Shown: piece by piece, positions 56,639 through 64,000 of the stretch
Layout of the letters: each line of letters starts with the position of its first letter
Numbering within the stretch: the stretch's first letter is position 1
DNA from: Microbacterium wangchenii
GTDB taxonomy: Bacteria > Actinomycetota > Actinomycetes > Actinomycetales > Microbacteriaceae
Length of the DNA stretch: 64,000 nt
Direction: 5' to 3'
NCBI RefSeq assembly: GCF_004564355.1
Contig: NZ_CP038266.1
Coordinates: 372,001 to 436,000, forward strand
Program-made: the position numbers and the translations under genes
Notes under the pieces: model-generated
What the model was told of the DNA's origin: nothing
Database searches by the model: none
What the model saw: the letters and a program-made list of their open reading frames with translations, nothing else

Positions 56639-57955
56639 ATGCCCGAGTTCGCTCATCGACGGACGGACGCACGGATCCGCCTCCTCGGCCGCGACGGCAC
56701 CCCGCTCGCGGGAGCGGCGGTGACCGTCGCCCAGACCCGGCAGGCCTTCGGCTTCGGCAACATCGGCTTCGACTTCATCGACCCGATCGCCGGCCCCCCG
56801 CCGCAGGAGATCGCCGCGGCCACCGACCGCGGCGACGCGGAGCCCGAGGACACCGGTGCCGGGGTCGATGTGCTCGCCGACGCCTACCTCTCCCTCTTCA
56901 ACGCCGTCACCCTGCCGTTCTACTGGCGCCTCTTCGAACCCGTGCGGGGCGTCACCGACGCCGCGCGGCTCCGGCGCACCGCGCAGTGGTTCCGCGACCG
57001 CGGCGTGAGGGTCAAGGGGCACCCCCTGGTGTGGCACACGCTCGCCCCGACGTGGCTGCTCGACCTCGACGACCGCGCCGTGGAGGAGGCCGTCCGCGAA
57101 CGGATCCGCACCGTCGTGGCCGGATTCGCCGGCACCGTGGATCTGTGGGACGCCATCAACGAAGCCGTCATCCTGCCGGCGTTCACCGCGGAGGACAACG
57201 CCCTCACGCGCCTCGCGCAGCGGCACGGCCGGCTCGGGATGGTGCGGATGGCCTTCGAGGAGGCGCGGGCGGCCGGGCCCGACGCGCGCCTGGTCCTCAA
57301 CGATTTCGACCTGTCTCCGGCCTACGAGCGGATCATCGACGAGAGCCTGGACGCCGGGGTGCCCATCGACGCGATCGGGCTGCAGACCCACATGCACCAG
57401 GGTTTCCGCGGCGAGGAGGAGATCGGCGACGTGCTCGACCGGTTCGCTCGCTTCGGCCTGCCGCTGCAGCTGACCGAGACGACGCTCGTGTCGGGCGACC
57501 TCATGCCGCCGCACATCGTCGACCTCAACGACTACGTCGTCGACCAGTGGCCGTCCACCCCGGCGGGCGAGGCGCGCCAGGCCGACGAGATCGTCCGCCA
57601 CTACCGCACGGCCTTCGCCCATCCCGCCGTCGAGTCGGTCACCTACTGGGGGCTGACGGATGCCGGCGCGTGGCTGGGTGCCCCGGCGGGTCTCGTGCGG
57701 GCGGACGGGTCCCGGAAACCGGCGTACGACGCGCTGCACGACCTCATCCGCGGCCAGTGGTGGACTCCGCCGGAATCGGTCGCGGCCGACGCCGACGGAG
57801 TCGTGGCGGTGCGCGGGTTCGCCGGGACCTACCGGGTGACCGTGGATGCTGCCGGAGCCGAGGATGCTGCCGGAGCCGAGGATGCTGCCGGAGCCGACGT
57901 CGAGCTCCCGGCCGGCCCGTTCGTGGCCGATGCGGTGCTGGTGGAGCAGAGATGA
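56639..57955 (+). CDS. GH10 endo-1,4-beta-xylanase-like, no signal peptide
   Basis: Glycoside hydrolase family 10 barrel, 438 residues. The acid/base Glu is in LWDAINEAV, the nucleophile Glu in LQLTETTLV, and KGHPLVWHT and YWGLTDAGAWLG are standard GH10 blocks. The N-terminus (MPEFAHRRTDARIRLLGRDG) starts with a small beta domain and has no secretion signal, so it probably acts inside the cell on xylo-oligosaccharides. Three DAAGAE repeats lie near the C-terminus. GGGGGAGGAGG precedes ATG. The alditol oxidase gene overlaps by ATGA. Confidence 0.88.
   Translation: MPEFAHRRTDARIRLLGRDGTPLAGAAVTVAQTRQAFGFGNIGFDFIDPIAGPPPQEIAAATDRGDAEPEDTGAGVDVLADAYLSLFNAVTLPFYWRLFEPVRGVTDAARLRRTAQWFRDRGVRVKGHPLVWHTLAPTWLLDLDDRAVEEAVRERIRTVVAGFAGTVDLWDAINEAVILPAFTAEDNALTRLAQRHGRLGMVRMAFEEARAAGPDARLVLNDFDLSPAYERIIDESLDAGVPIDAIGLQTHMHQGFRGEEEIGDVLDRFARFGLPLQLTETTLVSGDLMPPHIVDLNDYVVDQWPSTPAGEARQADEIVRHYRTAFAHPAVESVTYWGLTDAGAWLGAPAGLVRADGSRKPAYDALHDLIRGQWWTPPESVAADADGVVAVRGFAGTYRVTVDAAGAEDAAGAEDAAGADVELPAGPFVADAVLVEQR
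57845..57898 (+). repeat. 18-bp tandem repeat in the xylanase gene, three copies
   Basis: GATGCTGCCGGAGCCGAG is repeated three times (last base differs), encoding DAAGAE units in the C-terminal linker of the GH10 protein. Copy-number change would keep the frame. Confidence 0.85.
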
Positions 57956-59211
57956 CCGCGGGCCGGCGGCGGAACTGGGCGGGAAACCTCGTCTACTCCG
58001 CGGCCGAGACGGTGTCGCCGACATCGGTCGAAGAGCTCGCCGCGGTGGTGTCGCGCGCCGCTCGTATCAAGCCCTTCGGCACACGCCACAGCTTCAACGC
58101 CGTGGCCGACACCGACGGCGTCGCCGTCTCGGTCGCCGCGCTCCCGCCGGAGGTGTCGATCGATCCCGATCGCGGCGTCGTCCGGGCCGCAGCCGGCCTG
58201 CGGTACGGCGACCTCGCCGCGCGGCTCGAGCGCGACGGGTGGGCGCTGGCCAACCTCGCCTCCCTCCCGCACATCTCCCTCGCGGGGGCCGTGGCCACCG
58301 GCACGCACGGATCGGGTGACACCGTGGGGTCGCTTGCGTCGGCCGTCGCCGCGGTCGAGCTCGTCACCGCCGGCGGCGCCCTCCGCACCTTTCGCCGCGG
58401 CGATCCCGATTTCCCCGGCGTGGTGGTGTCTCTCGGTGCACTCGGGGTCGTCACGACGCTCGAGCTCGACATCGTGCCGCGCTTCGACATCGCCCAGACG
58501 GTGTACGAGGAGCTCCCCCTGGATGCCGCGCTCACCGGGTTCAGCGCGATCACCGCCGCCGGATACAGCGTCTCGCTGTTCACGACCTGGCTCGACCCCG
58601 ACGTCATCGACCAGGTGTGGGTCAAGCGCACCACCGAGACCGGACCCGCACCGGACACGCTGTCGGGTGCCCGCCGTGCGACGGTCAAGCGGCATCCGCT
58701 GCCCGGCGTCGACCCCGAGCACTGCACCGATCAGCTCGGCGTGCCGGGCCCCTGGCTCGCGCGGCTTCCGCACTTCAAGCTCGAGTACACCCCGTCCAGC
58801 GGCGATGAGCTGCAGACGGAGTACCTCGTCCCGCGACAGCATGCGGGCGACGCCCTGCGCGCTGTGCGGGCGCTGGCCGGCGAGATCGCGCCGCTCCTGC
58901 TGGTGTGCGAGGTGCGCACGGTCGCCGGCGACGACCTGTGGCTCTCACCGGCCCAGGGCGGCGGCGTCGTGGGCATCCACTTCACGTGGCAGCCGCGGCA
59001 GGCCGAGGTCGAGGCGGTCCTCCCCGACATCGCACGCGCCCTCGAGCCGTTCGCCGCGCGGCCGCACTGGGGCAAGGTGTTCGACGCGGATGCCGCGGCG
59101 CCCCGGCTGCCCGGCCTCTATCCGCAGTGGGACGACTTCCGCTCGCTGCGCCGCGCCCTCGATCCCTGCGGCGTCTTCGCGAACGCCTTCCTCGACCGCC
59201 TCGGGGTGTAG
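57952..59211 (+). CDS. FAD-linked alditol/xylitol oxidase
   Basis: VAO-family flavoprotein of 419 residues close to Streptomyces AldO. RIKPFGTRHSFN carries the His that binds FAD covalently, LPHISLAGAVATGTHGSGD is the FAD-binding block and GALGVVTTLELDIVPRF follows. The C-terminal ALO-type end is LDPCGVFANAFLDRLGV. AldO oxidises xylitol and sorbitol at C1 with O2, giving H2O2. Coupled to the xylanase by ATGA, which supports a pentose/alditol role. Confidence 0.87.
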   Translation: MTAGRRRNWAGNLVYSAAETVSPTSVEELAAVVSRAARIKPFGTRHSFNAVADTDGVAVSVAALPPEVSIDPDRGVVRAAAGLRYGDLAARLERDGWALANLASLPHISLAGAVATGTHGSGDTVGSLASAVAAVELVTAGGALRTFRRGDPDFPGVVVSLGALGVVTTLELDIVPRFDIAQTVYEELPLDAALTGFSAITAAGYSVSLFTTWLDPDVIDQVWVKRTTETGPAPDTLSGARRATVKRHPLPGVDPEHCTDQLGVPGPWLARLPHFKLEYTPSSGDELQTEYLVPRQHAGDALRAVRALAGEIAPLLLVCEVRTVAGDDLWLSPAQGGGVVGIHFTWQPRQAEVEAVLPDIARALEPFAARPHWGKVFDADAAAPRLPGLYPQWDDFRSLRRALDPCGVFANAFLDRLGV

Positions 59212-59353
59212 CGGGGCGGGACGGCGCGGATGCTCTGACCACGGTGCGGGTTTCCTGAGGCGGTCTTGAGGTTCGCCTGCTCGAGCGAGGACGAGGGTGT
59301 CCGAGACCCTGCGGCAACCCTGCGACGAGGCTGGCCATTACCCGGGCCGAACG

Positions 59354-59381
59354 TTGCGGCAGGGGTTCAAGACTGTAGATG
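59354..59381 (+). promoter_or_regulatory. Candidate promoter for the SipW island
   Basis: TTGCGG (59354-59359) and TAGATG (59376-59381) with a 16-base spacer lie about 90 bases upstream of the first substrate gene, in a 263-base gap with no gene. The match to consensus is moderate. Confidence 0.35.
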
Positions 59382-59474
59382 TCGCAAGGGCAGCCGGTCC
59401 GGATCGGATCGGGAACAGGCCCGCGGCATCCACCCCTCATCTGCGGCCGACCGCCGCGAAGCAAAGGACATCCC

Positions 59475-60047
59475 ATGAAGAAGTTCGTCAAGGCCTCGAT
59501 CGCCACCGCCGCGGGCGTCACCCTCCTCCTCGGCGGCGCCGGCACCTTCGCCAGCTGGAACGCCTCCGCCACCACCGCGGGTGCGACCATCGCGTCGGGC
59601 AACATGGTCGTCGAAGACTCCGGCGTCGCCGGCGTCTGGACCGCGAACGGCAGCACCATCGACCTCGCCTCGTATGCCATCGCACCGGGCGACGTCCTCA
59701 CCTACAGCAAGACCATGTCCGTCAGCGCCGAAGGCGACAGCATCCAGGCCACGCTCGGACTCACCGGCGGCTCGATCGCCGCGGCAGACGCCACCGACGC
59801 ATCCGACCAGGCGCTCGCCGGGTACCTGCAGGAAGGCGCCACGCTCACCGCCTCCGGCGAGGGCATCAGCGGCACCGGCCCGACCTTCACCGTCGCTCCC
59901 GGCAGCGGCGTCGTGGACGAGGACGTGACCGTCACGGTCTCGATCGCCTTCCCCGCTGGCGACACCGCAGGCGGCAACAACGACGCCATGGGCGGCGCGG
60001 TGAACCTCAGCGACCTCACCGTCACACTGACGCAGAACACCAACTGA
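59475..60047 (+). CDS. SipW-dependent (alternate-type signal peptide) surface protein
   Basis: Secreted protein of 190 residues. The N-terminus MKKFVKASIATAAGVTLLLGG is followed by AGTFASWNASA, the alternate-type signal region recognised by SipW-class peptidases. The mature part is Thr/Ser/Gly-rich beta structure (TYSKTMSVSAEGDSIQATL, VTVTVSIAFPAGD), like TasA/camelysin fibre proteins. No cysteines. It lies upstream of two further proteins with similar signals and the peptidase itself. Confidence 0.85.
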   Translation: MKKFVKASIATAAGVTLLLGGAGTFASWNASATTAGATIASGNMVVEDSGVAGVWTANGSTIDLASYAIAPGDVLTYSKTMSVSAEGDSIQATLGLTGGSIAAADATDASDQALAGYLQEGATLTASGEGISGTGPTFTVAPGSGVVDEDVTVTVSIAFPAGDTAGGNNDAMGGAVNLSDLTVTLTQNTN

Positions 60048-60101
60048 CCCACCCCGCGGCTACGCCCCGGGCGCGAGCCCACCACACGGATGAGGACCAG
60101 G

Positions 60102-60686
60102 ATGATTCGCCCCCGCCCACGCCCCGCGCGACGCGCGCAGCAGCAGCACCGCGCTTCGGCGCCGGTGCGGATGCTACTCGCCGCGCTCGGCACGGCGGGG
60201 GCGATCGTCCTGGGGATCGTCGCCGGCGGCGGAACGTTCGCCGCGTGGGCCAGCAGCGCCCCCGCTGCCGACGCGGTCACCGTGACCGCCGGATCTGCCG
60301 CGCTGTCGCTCACCCCCCTCGCCCTGAACGCCACCGACCTGTACCCCGGCAAGACCGTGTACGCCGCCACCACCGTCCGCAACGACGGCACGACGCCTCT
60401 GTCCCTGTCGGTGCAGGGCTCCTCGGCCGCGACGACGCCATTCACCTCGGCGCTCGTCGTCTCCGCCGGCCGCGGCACGGCGGCGGACTGCACGGCCGGT
60501 AAAGTGGCGCCCACGGTGACCACCCCCCTCGGATCCCCCGCCGACCTCGCCCAGACCCTGGCGCCGGGTGCCGCGGCGACCCTGTGCATCGGGGTGGGCC
60601 TGCCCGTCGCCGCACCCGCCGCGGCGGCCGGCGCTGCGGCCGGCGCCCTGTCCCTCACCGTCTCCGGATCCCAGGTGTCCCGATGA
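60102..60686 (+). CDS. Alternate-type signal peptide protein, second substrate
   Basis: Protein of 194 residues. A basic N-terminus is followed by a hydrophobic span and GGGTFAAWASSAP, matching the FASW block of the preceding protein. The mature part is short and Ala/Thr-rich, with a cysteine pair (ADCTAG and ATLCIGVG). GAGG six bases before ATG 60102 supports that start over ATG 60090. Its TGA overlaps the next ATG. Family otherwise unknown; probably a minor subunit or anchor. Confidence 0.72.
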   Translation: MIRPRPRPARRAQQQHRASAPVRMLLAALGTAGAIVLGIVAGGGTFAAWASSAPAADAVTVTAGSAALSLTPLALNATDLYPGKTVYAATTVRNDGTTPLSLSVQGSSAATTPFTSALVVSAGRGTAADCTAGKVAPTVTTPLGSPADLAQTLAPGAAATLCIGVGLPVAAPAAAAGAAAGALSLTVSGSQVSR

Positions 60687-61612
60687 CCCGCCGCCGGCTT
60701 CTCGTCCCGATCGTCGCGGTCGCGACGTTCGTCGCGCTGGCCAGCGGCGGAGCGGCCGCGGCCGCCTGGCTGGCGAGCGCCACCGTGACCGCGCAGGCGT
60801 CCTCCGCCACGGTCGCCACGACCCTCACGCAGGCCGGCGGCCTCACCACCACGTATCGGTACGCCGGCACGGCCTCCCAGACGGCCCGCGGAACGCTCGC
60901 GATCGCCAACACCGGCCGCGCACCCCTCACCTACACCCTCGCCAGCCAGTCCACCGGCAGTGCGGCCCTCGCTCAGAAGACCACGCTGCAGCTGTGGACG
61001 GGGACGTGCGGCACGACGGTCCCGAGCACGGGCGTCATCACGACGACCCTCGCCGATCCCGCCCCCGCGCTCCCCGCCGGCGCGCGCACGATCGCCCCGG
61101 GCGCCACCGTCACGGTATGCGTGGCCACGCGGATCTTCGGAACGGATGCGTCCGCCGCCAACGCCGCCCTGCAGGGGCAGAGCGTGACGGTCGCGTTCCG
61201 CGTGACCGGTGCCGTCGGGTCGCACTGGACGGCCACCGCCGAGTCCGCGCCGTTCACGCAGACCGCCTACCGCATCGACTCGGCCGCCGCGCCCTCGTGC
61301 ACCGCGTCGCGCTGGGGAGAGGTCACCCTCGCCTGGACCGCCCCGGCCAACCGCGTCGCCGGCTCGCCCGTCACCTACCGCCTCTTCGACACCGCCTCCG
61401 GTGACACGGTCGACACCGTGACCGCCGACGCGGCGACGGCATCCGTTACCCTCGGCGGCTACGACCTGCCCCGCAACGGCACGTTCGCCCTCGCCATCGA
61501 GGCGCGGGATGCCACCTCGGGCACCACCGCCGCACCGAGCCAGCCGGTCTCGGTCATCCGCACGACGCCGTGGAACCTCGGCATCCTCTTCCCCTCCCTG
61601 CGCTGCTCATGA
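60683..61612 (+). CDS. Alternate-type signal peptide protein, third substrate
   Basis: Protein of 309 residues. The signal region is LVPIVAVATFVALASGG, then AAAAAWLASAT, a weaker form of the same motif. Two beta domains follow: an Ala/Thr-rich domain with CGTT and TVCVATR cysteines, and a fibronectin-type-III-like domain (EVTLAWTAPANRVAGSPVTYRLFD, then FALAIEARDA). ATGA overlaps couple it to the second substrate and to the signal peptidase. It may be a tip or adhesive subunit; that is inference. Confidence 0.72.
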   Translation: MTRRRLLVPIVAVATFVALASGGAAAAAWLASATVTAQASSATVATTLTQAGGLTTTYRYAGTASQTARGTLAIANTGRAPLTYTLASQSTGSAALAQKTTLQLWTGTCGTTVPSTGVITTTLADPAPALPAGARTIAPGATVTVCVATRIFGTDASAANAALQGQSVTVAFRVTGAVGSHWTATAESAPFTQTAYRIDSAAAPSCTASRWGEVTLAWTAPANRVAGSPVTYRLFDTASGDTVDTVTADAATASVTLGGYDLPRNGTFALAIEARDATSGTTAAPSQPVSVIRTTPWNLGILFPSLRCS

Positions 61613-62247
61613 CCCACACCACTCCCGATCCCGACTTCCGCCCGACCCGGCGCTCCCAGCGCGCGGCCGCACGCGAGGAAGCACGCAAGCACAGCCTGCT
61701 GCACTACCTCGGGGTGTCGCTCAGCGCGGCCGTCCTCATGCTGATGCTCGCGGTGGCCGCGGCCGTCATCGGCGTGCCGGCCCTCGTCGGCGGCAGCGCC
61801 ATGACGGTGCTCACGCAGTCGATGGAGCCGCGGCTTCCGCCGGGCACCCTCGTGGTCATCCGGCCCACCGACCCCGAAGACATCCGCGTCGGCGACGTCG
61901 TCACCTATCAGATCCGCTCGGGGGAGGCCGCGGTCGTGAGCCACCGCGTCGTGTCCAAGACGTACGAGAACGGCGAACTGACCTTTCTCACCAAGGGCGA
62001 CAACAATCCCGGCAACGATCCGGAGCCGGTGCACGCCGTGCAGATCCGCGGGACGCTCTGGTACAGCCTGCCGCTGCTGGGCTGGGTCAACAACGTCCTG
62101 AACGGCCCCAACCGCGTGATCGTCCTGGCCGTGGTGGCCGGCGGACTGTTCGTGTACGCCGCCGGCGTGTTCTTCACGTGGGTGCGCGGGCGGCGCCGCC
62201 TGGCCCGGGCGGAGCGCACCGAGGAAGACCCGGCGACCGCGATGTGA
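61609..62247 (+). CDS. sipW: SipW-type (ER-type) signal peptidase I
   Basis: Membrane signal peptidase of 212 residues with a Ser-His rather than Ser-Lys dyad. The Ser is in VLTQSMEPRLPPGTLVV and the His in AVVSHRVVSKTY; FLTKGDNNPGNDPEPV is the conserved box D/E. One N-terminal and one C-terminal membrane span are seen. It should remove the alternate signal peptides of the three upstream proteins. Translationally coupled to the third substrate gene. Confidence 0.9.
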   Translation: MTHTTPDPDFRPTRRSQRAAAREEARKHSLLHYLGVSLSAAVLMLMLAVAAAVIGVPALVGGSAMTVLTQSMEPRLPPGTLVVIRPTDPEDIRVGDVVTYQIRSGEAAVVSHRVVSKTYENGELTFLTKGDNNPGNDPEPVHAVQIRGTLWYSLPLLGWVNNVLNGPNRVIVLAVVAGGLFVYAAGVFFTWVRGRRRLARAERTEEDPATAM

Positions 62248-62333
62248 CCCGGCGGATCGGCGCCTGGACCCGGCACCGCCGCATCCGTCAAGCCCCCGTG
62301 GCGCCGTCGGGCCCTCCGCCTAACATCGAACGC

Positions 62334-62588
62334 ATGTCCGATTCGAACGACTCCGCAACGAACGACGACCGCGAGATGCTCGGCGCGACCGGGAATCCCG
62401 ACAACTCCGCCGAGAAGGACCCGTCGACCTGGGTGACCGGCGACGAACCCATGACCGCGCCGCAGCGCAGCTACCTCGACACGCTCGCCCGCGAGGCGGG
62501 GGAGGAGATCCCCGCCGACATCAGCAAGGCGGAGGCCTCCGAGCAGATCGACCGCCTGCAGAACAAGACCGGTCGCGGCACGGAGTGA
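62334..62588 (+). CDS. DUF3072-like small acidic protein
   Basis: Protein of 84 residues. The C-terminal block MTAPQRSYLDTLAREAGEEIPADISKAEASEQIDRLQ matches DUF3072, a short actinobacterial family of unknown function; the N-terminus is disordered and Asp/Asn-rich. TAACAT ends seven bases before ATG (leaderless). Its stop overlaps the next gene's GTG. Not clearly part of the SipW island. Confidence 0.78.
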   Translation: MSDSNDSATNDDREMLGATGNPDNSAEKDPSTWVTGDEPMTAPQRSYLDTLAREAGEEIPADISKAEASEQIDRLQNKTGRGTE

Positions 62589-63472
62589 GCCCCGCGGGCG
62601 CCGTCGATGCCCAGCGCATCGACGCCGGTCTGGTGCGCGAGCTGCTCGCCGAGCAGTTCCCGCACTGGGTCGGCCTGCCCGTCCGCCCCGTCGCGGCGGG
62701 GGGCAACGACCACCGCATGTTCCGCCTCGGCGATGAGCTGAGCGTCCGGCTGCCCAGCACCCCCGGCTACGTGCCGCAGGTGGAGAAGGAGCAGACGTGG
62801 CTGCCGCAGCTGGCCGCCGCCGTGCCCCTGCCGATCCCGCACGTCCACGGGCGGGGGCGCCCGAGCCCCCTCTTCGCGGCACCGTGGTCGGTGTACGGGT
62901 GGATGCCGGGGACGCCGGCGGCGCAGGCTTCCATCGACGACCTCGAGCGGTTCGCCGCCGACCTCGCCGCCTTCCTGGTGGCCCTGCGCGCGGCCGATCC
63001 CGCGGGCGGGCCGGGGCCGGGGACGCACAGCGCCCACCGCGGCGGTCCGGTCGGGCACTGGGATCAGGAAGTCCGCGACATGCTCGACCGCGTGTCGGGT
63101 CGCGAACGGGCCCTCGCCGAAGGGATCTGGCGCGACGCCGTGGCGGCGGACGGCGAGGCCGGACCCGCGCGCTGGCTGCACGGCGACGTGGCCGCGGCGA
63201 ACCTGCTGGTGCGCGATGGGCGACTGGCGGCCGTGGTCGACTTCGGATGCGCGGCCGTGGGCGATCCCGCGTGCGACACCGTGCCGGTGTGGACCTTCGT
63301 CTCCGGCTCCGCCGCAGCGGTGTTCCGGCGCGACCTCGCCCTCGACGACGCCACGTGGGCCCGCGGGCGCGGCTGGGCCCTGTGGAAGGGCCTCATCATG
63401 CTGACCAACACCGCGCCCGGCCAGGCCGACTTCGCCCGTCGCGTCCTCTCGAACCTGTTCGCCGAAGCCTGA
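62585..63472 (+). CDS. Aminoglycoside phosphotransferase family kinase
   Basis: APH-fold kinase of 295 residues. Nucleotide loop region GGNDHRMFRLGDELSVRLP, catalytic loop WLHGDVAAANLLVRDG and metal motif VVDFGCAAVGDPACD. WSVYGWMPG and the LWKGLIMLTNT region match the group of actinobacterial APH proteins near antibiotic or metabolite kinases. Substrate unknown. Coupled to the DUF3072 gene by overlap. Confidence 0.85.
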   Translation: MSPAGAVDAQRIDAGLVRELLAEQFPHWVGLPVRPVAAGGNDHRMFRLGDELSVRLPSTPGYVPQVEKEQTWLPQLAAAVPLPIPHVHGRGRPSPLFAAPWSVYGWMPGTPAAQASIDDLERFAADLAAFLVALRAADPAGGPGPGTHSAHRGGPVGHWDQEVRDMLDRVSGRERALAEGIWRDAVAADGEAGPARWLHGDVAAANLLVRDGRLAAVVDFGCAAVGDPACDTVPVWTFVSGSAAAVFRRDLALDDATWARGRGWALWKGLIMLTNTAPGQADFARRVLSNLFAEA

Positions 63473-63617
63473 CCCGCCGCCGCCACGGCCCCGCGTCGGC
63501 GGAATGTTGCCGTGTGTGACGGGCGGAATGGGGAGGGAGGGGGTGCGCGGCCTAGCGTGGCGGGGCGGCCGTGACGCACCCGGGTCACGCCGCCCTGCTC
63601 AGCGAAAGAGGACGTCC

Positions 63618-64000
63618 ATGCGCAATCCCCGCACCCTTCTCGCCGGAACCGCGGCGCTCGCGCTGCTGCTGACCGGATGCGCGTCCGCCCCATCCGGCGA
63701 CGGCGGCGAGACCGCCGAGAAGACCACGATCACCGTCGGCTTCAACCCCGGCCCGTACCTGGAGATGTTCCAGGACGGCATCGTGCCTCTCCTCGAGGAG
63801 GAGGGCTACACCGTTGAGACGGTGGAGTTCACCGACGGCATCGTCACCAACGTCGCCGTGGACACGGGTGAGATCGACGCCAACATCATGCAGCACCCCG
63901 TCTACATGGAGTTCGTCAACGCCCAGGAGGGCCTGGACAACGCCGCCCTCGTGCAGATCCCGACCCCTCGGATGGGCCTGTTCGGCGGCAAGAAGGACTC
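63618..64000 (+). CDS. MetQ/NlpA family substrate-binding lipoprotein (3' partial)
   Basis: The signal peptide ends in the lipobox ALLLTGCAS. The mature part begins ITVGFNPGPYLEMFQDGIVPLLEEEG, then VEFTDGIVTNVAVDTGEIDANIMQHPVYMEF, the typical MetQ ligand-site pattern. It is expected to bind methionine or a related amino acid for a MetNI-type importer, whose genes are probably to the right. Only 127 codons are in the window. AAAGAGG precedes ATG. A -10-like TAGCGT lies at 63553-63558 with an imperfect hairpin after it. Confidence 0.85.
   Translation, partial: MRNPRTLLAGTAALALLLTGCASAPSGDGGETAEKTTITVGFNPGPYLEMFQDGIVPLLEEEGYTVETVEFTDGIVTNVAVDTGEIDANIMQHPVYMEFVNAQEGLDNAALVQIPTPRMGLFGGKKD

Noticed and set aside
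57845..57898. CRISPR-like repeats
   Set aside because: The units are directly adjacent with no spacers and are inside a coding frame.
59702..61225. 507-residue minus-strand frame opposite the SipW substrates
   Set aside because: The plus strand has signal peptides, ribosome sites and ATGA couplings; the minus frame is low complexity.
63473..63617. A SAM riboswitch ahead of metQ
   Set aside because: The 145-base gap has only an imperfect hairpin (63564-63594) and a -10-like TAGCGT. I cannot find the conserved core of any SAM riboswitch class.

Overview
The window is very GC-rich, densely coded DNA from an actinobacterium, most likely a Microbacteriaceae member close to Microbacterium (inferred from codon use, gene families, frequent ATGA/GTGA stop-start overlaps and many apparently leaderless genes). 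It looks chromosomal. I see no rRNA, tRNA, CRISPR array, insertion sequence, integrase or phage gene. Both ends cut genes: a trehalose-synthase-like GH13 enzyme on the left and a MetQ-type lipoprotein on the right.

Layout. 1-4.6 kb: GH13 glucosyltransferase and maltokinase tail to tail, a spermidine-synthase-like methyltransferase, and a lysine/alanine-rich histone-H1-like protein. 4.7-11.9 kb: a small orphan ORF divergent from a CGNR regulator, an OsmC-ACT-ArsR operon, a long-form GAPDH, a TetR/DUF6069 pair, a nucleotidyltransferase and an aldo/keto reductase. 11.9-18.4 kb: an HTH protein coupled to a membrane protein, a two-gene ABC exporter, a serine hydrolase, DedA, PadR and manganese catalase. 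18.4-28.8 kb: a RpiR/MurR-like regulator divergent from a nine-cistron-scale muropeptide operon (dipeptide-type ABC transporter, MurQ, AnmK, dipeptide epimerase, beta-lactamase-fold hydrolase, fused DppD-DppF ATPase). 28.9-39.8 kb: a LysR-controlled aromatic ring-cleavage cluster bracketed by two separate ArsR/DHFR-like/SRPBCC modules. 39.9-46.5 kb: exporters (MFS, TSUP, LysE), HxlR and TetR units, and an HD protein. 46.5-55.4 kb: a multicopper oxidase lipoprotein, an orphan MerB-like protein, a FAD monooxygenase, a two-component system, a GNAT protein, two related membrane proteins, a protein-tyrosine phosphatase and a flavin reductase. 55.4-64 kb: a Gfo/Idh oxidoreductase, an apparently cytoplasmic GH10 xylanase coupled to an alditol oxidase, a SipW signal-peptidase island with three substrate-like proteins, a DUF3072 protein, a small-molecule kinase and metQ.

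How the parts work together. The clearest functional unit is the 19.4-28.8 kb operon: it would import cell-wall fragments, strip the peptide, phosphorylate anhydro-MurNAc, cleave the lactyl ether, and epimerise the released L-Ala-D-Glu, under a sugar-phosphate-sensing regulator. The second is the 31.9-38.2 kb catabolic operon, which has an aromatic hydroxylase, an extradiol dioxygenase and four hydrolase/decarboxylase-type enzymes. The third is the 59.5-62.2 kb island, where a SipW-type signal peptidase sits with three proteins that carry similar alternate signal peptides.

Regulatory DNA is easy to read here. Many small regulators have palindromes over their own -10 element or start codon. 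At least eleven genes have a TANNNT hexamer exactly six bases before the start codon, which is the signature of leaderless transcripts. All functional calls come from reading the sequence and from family knowledge; no database search was run.
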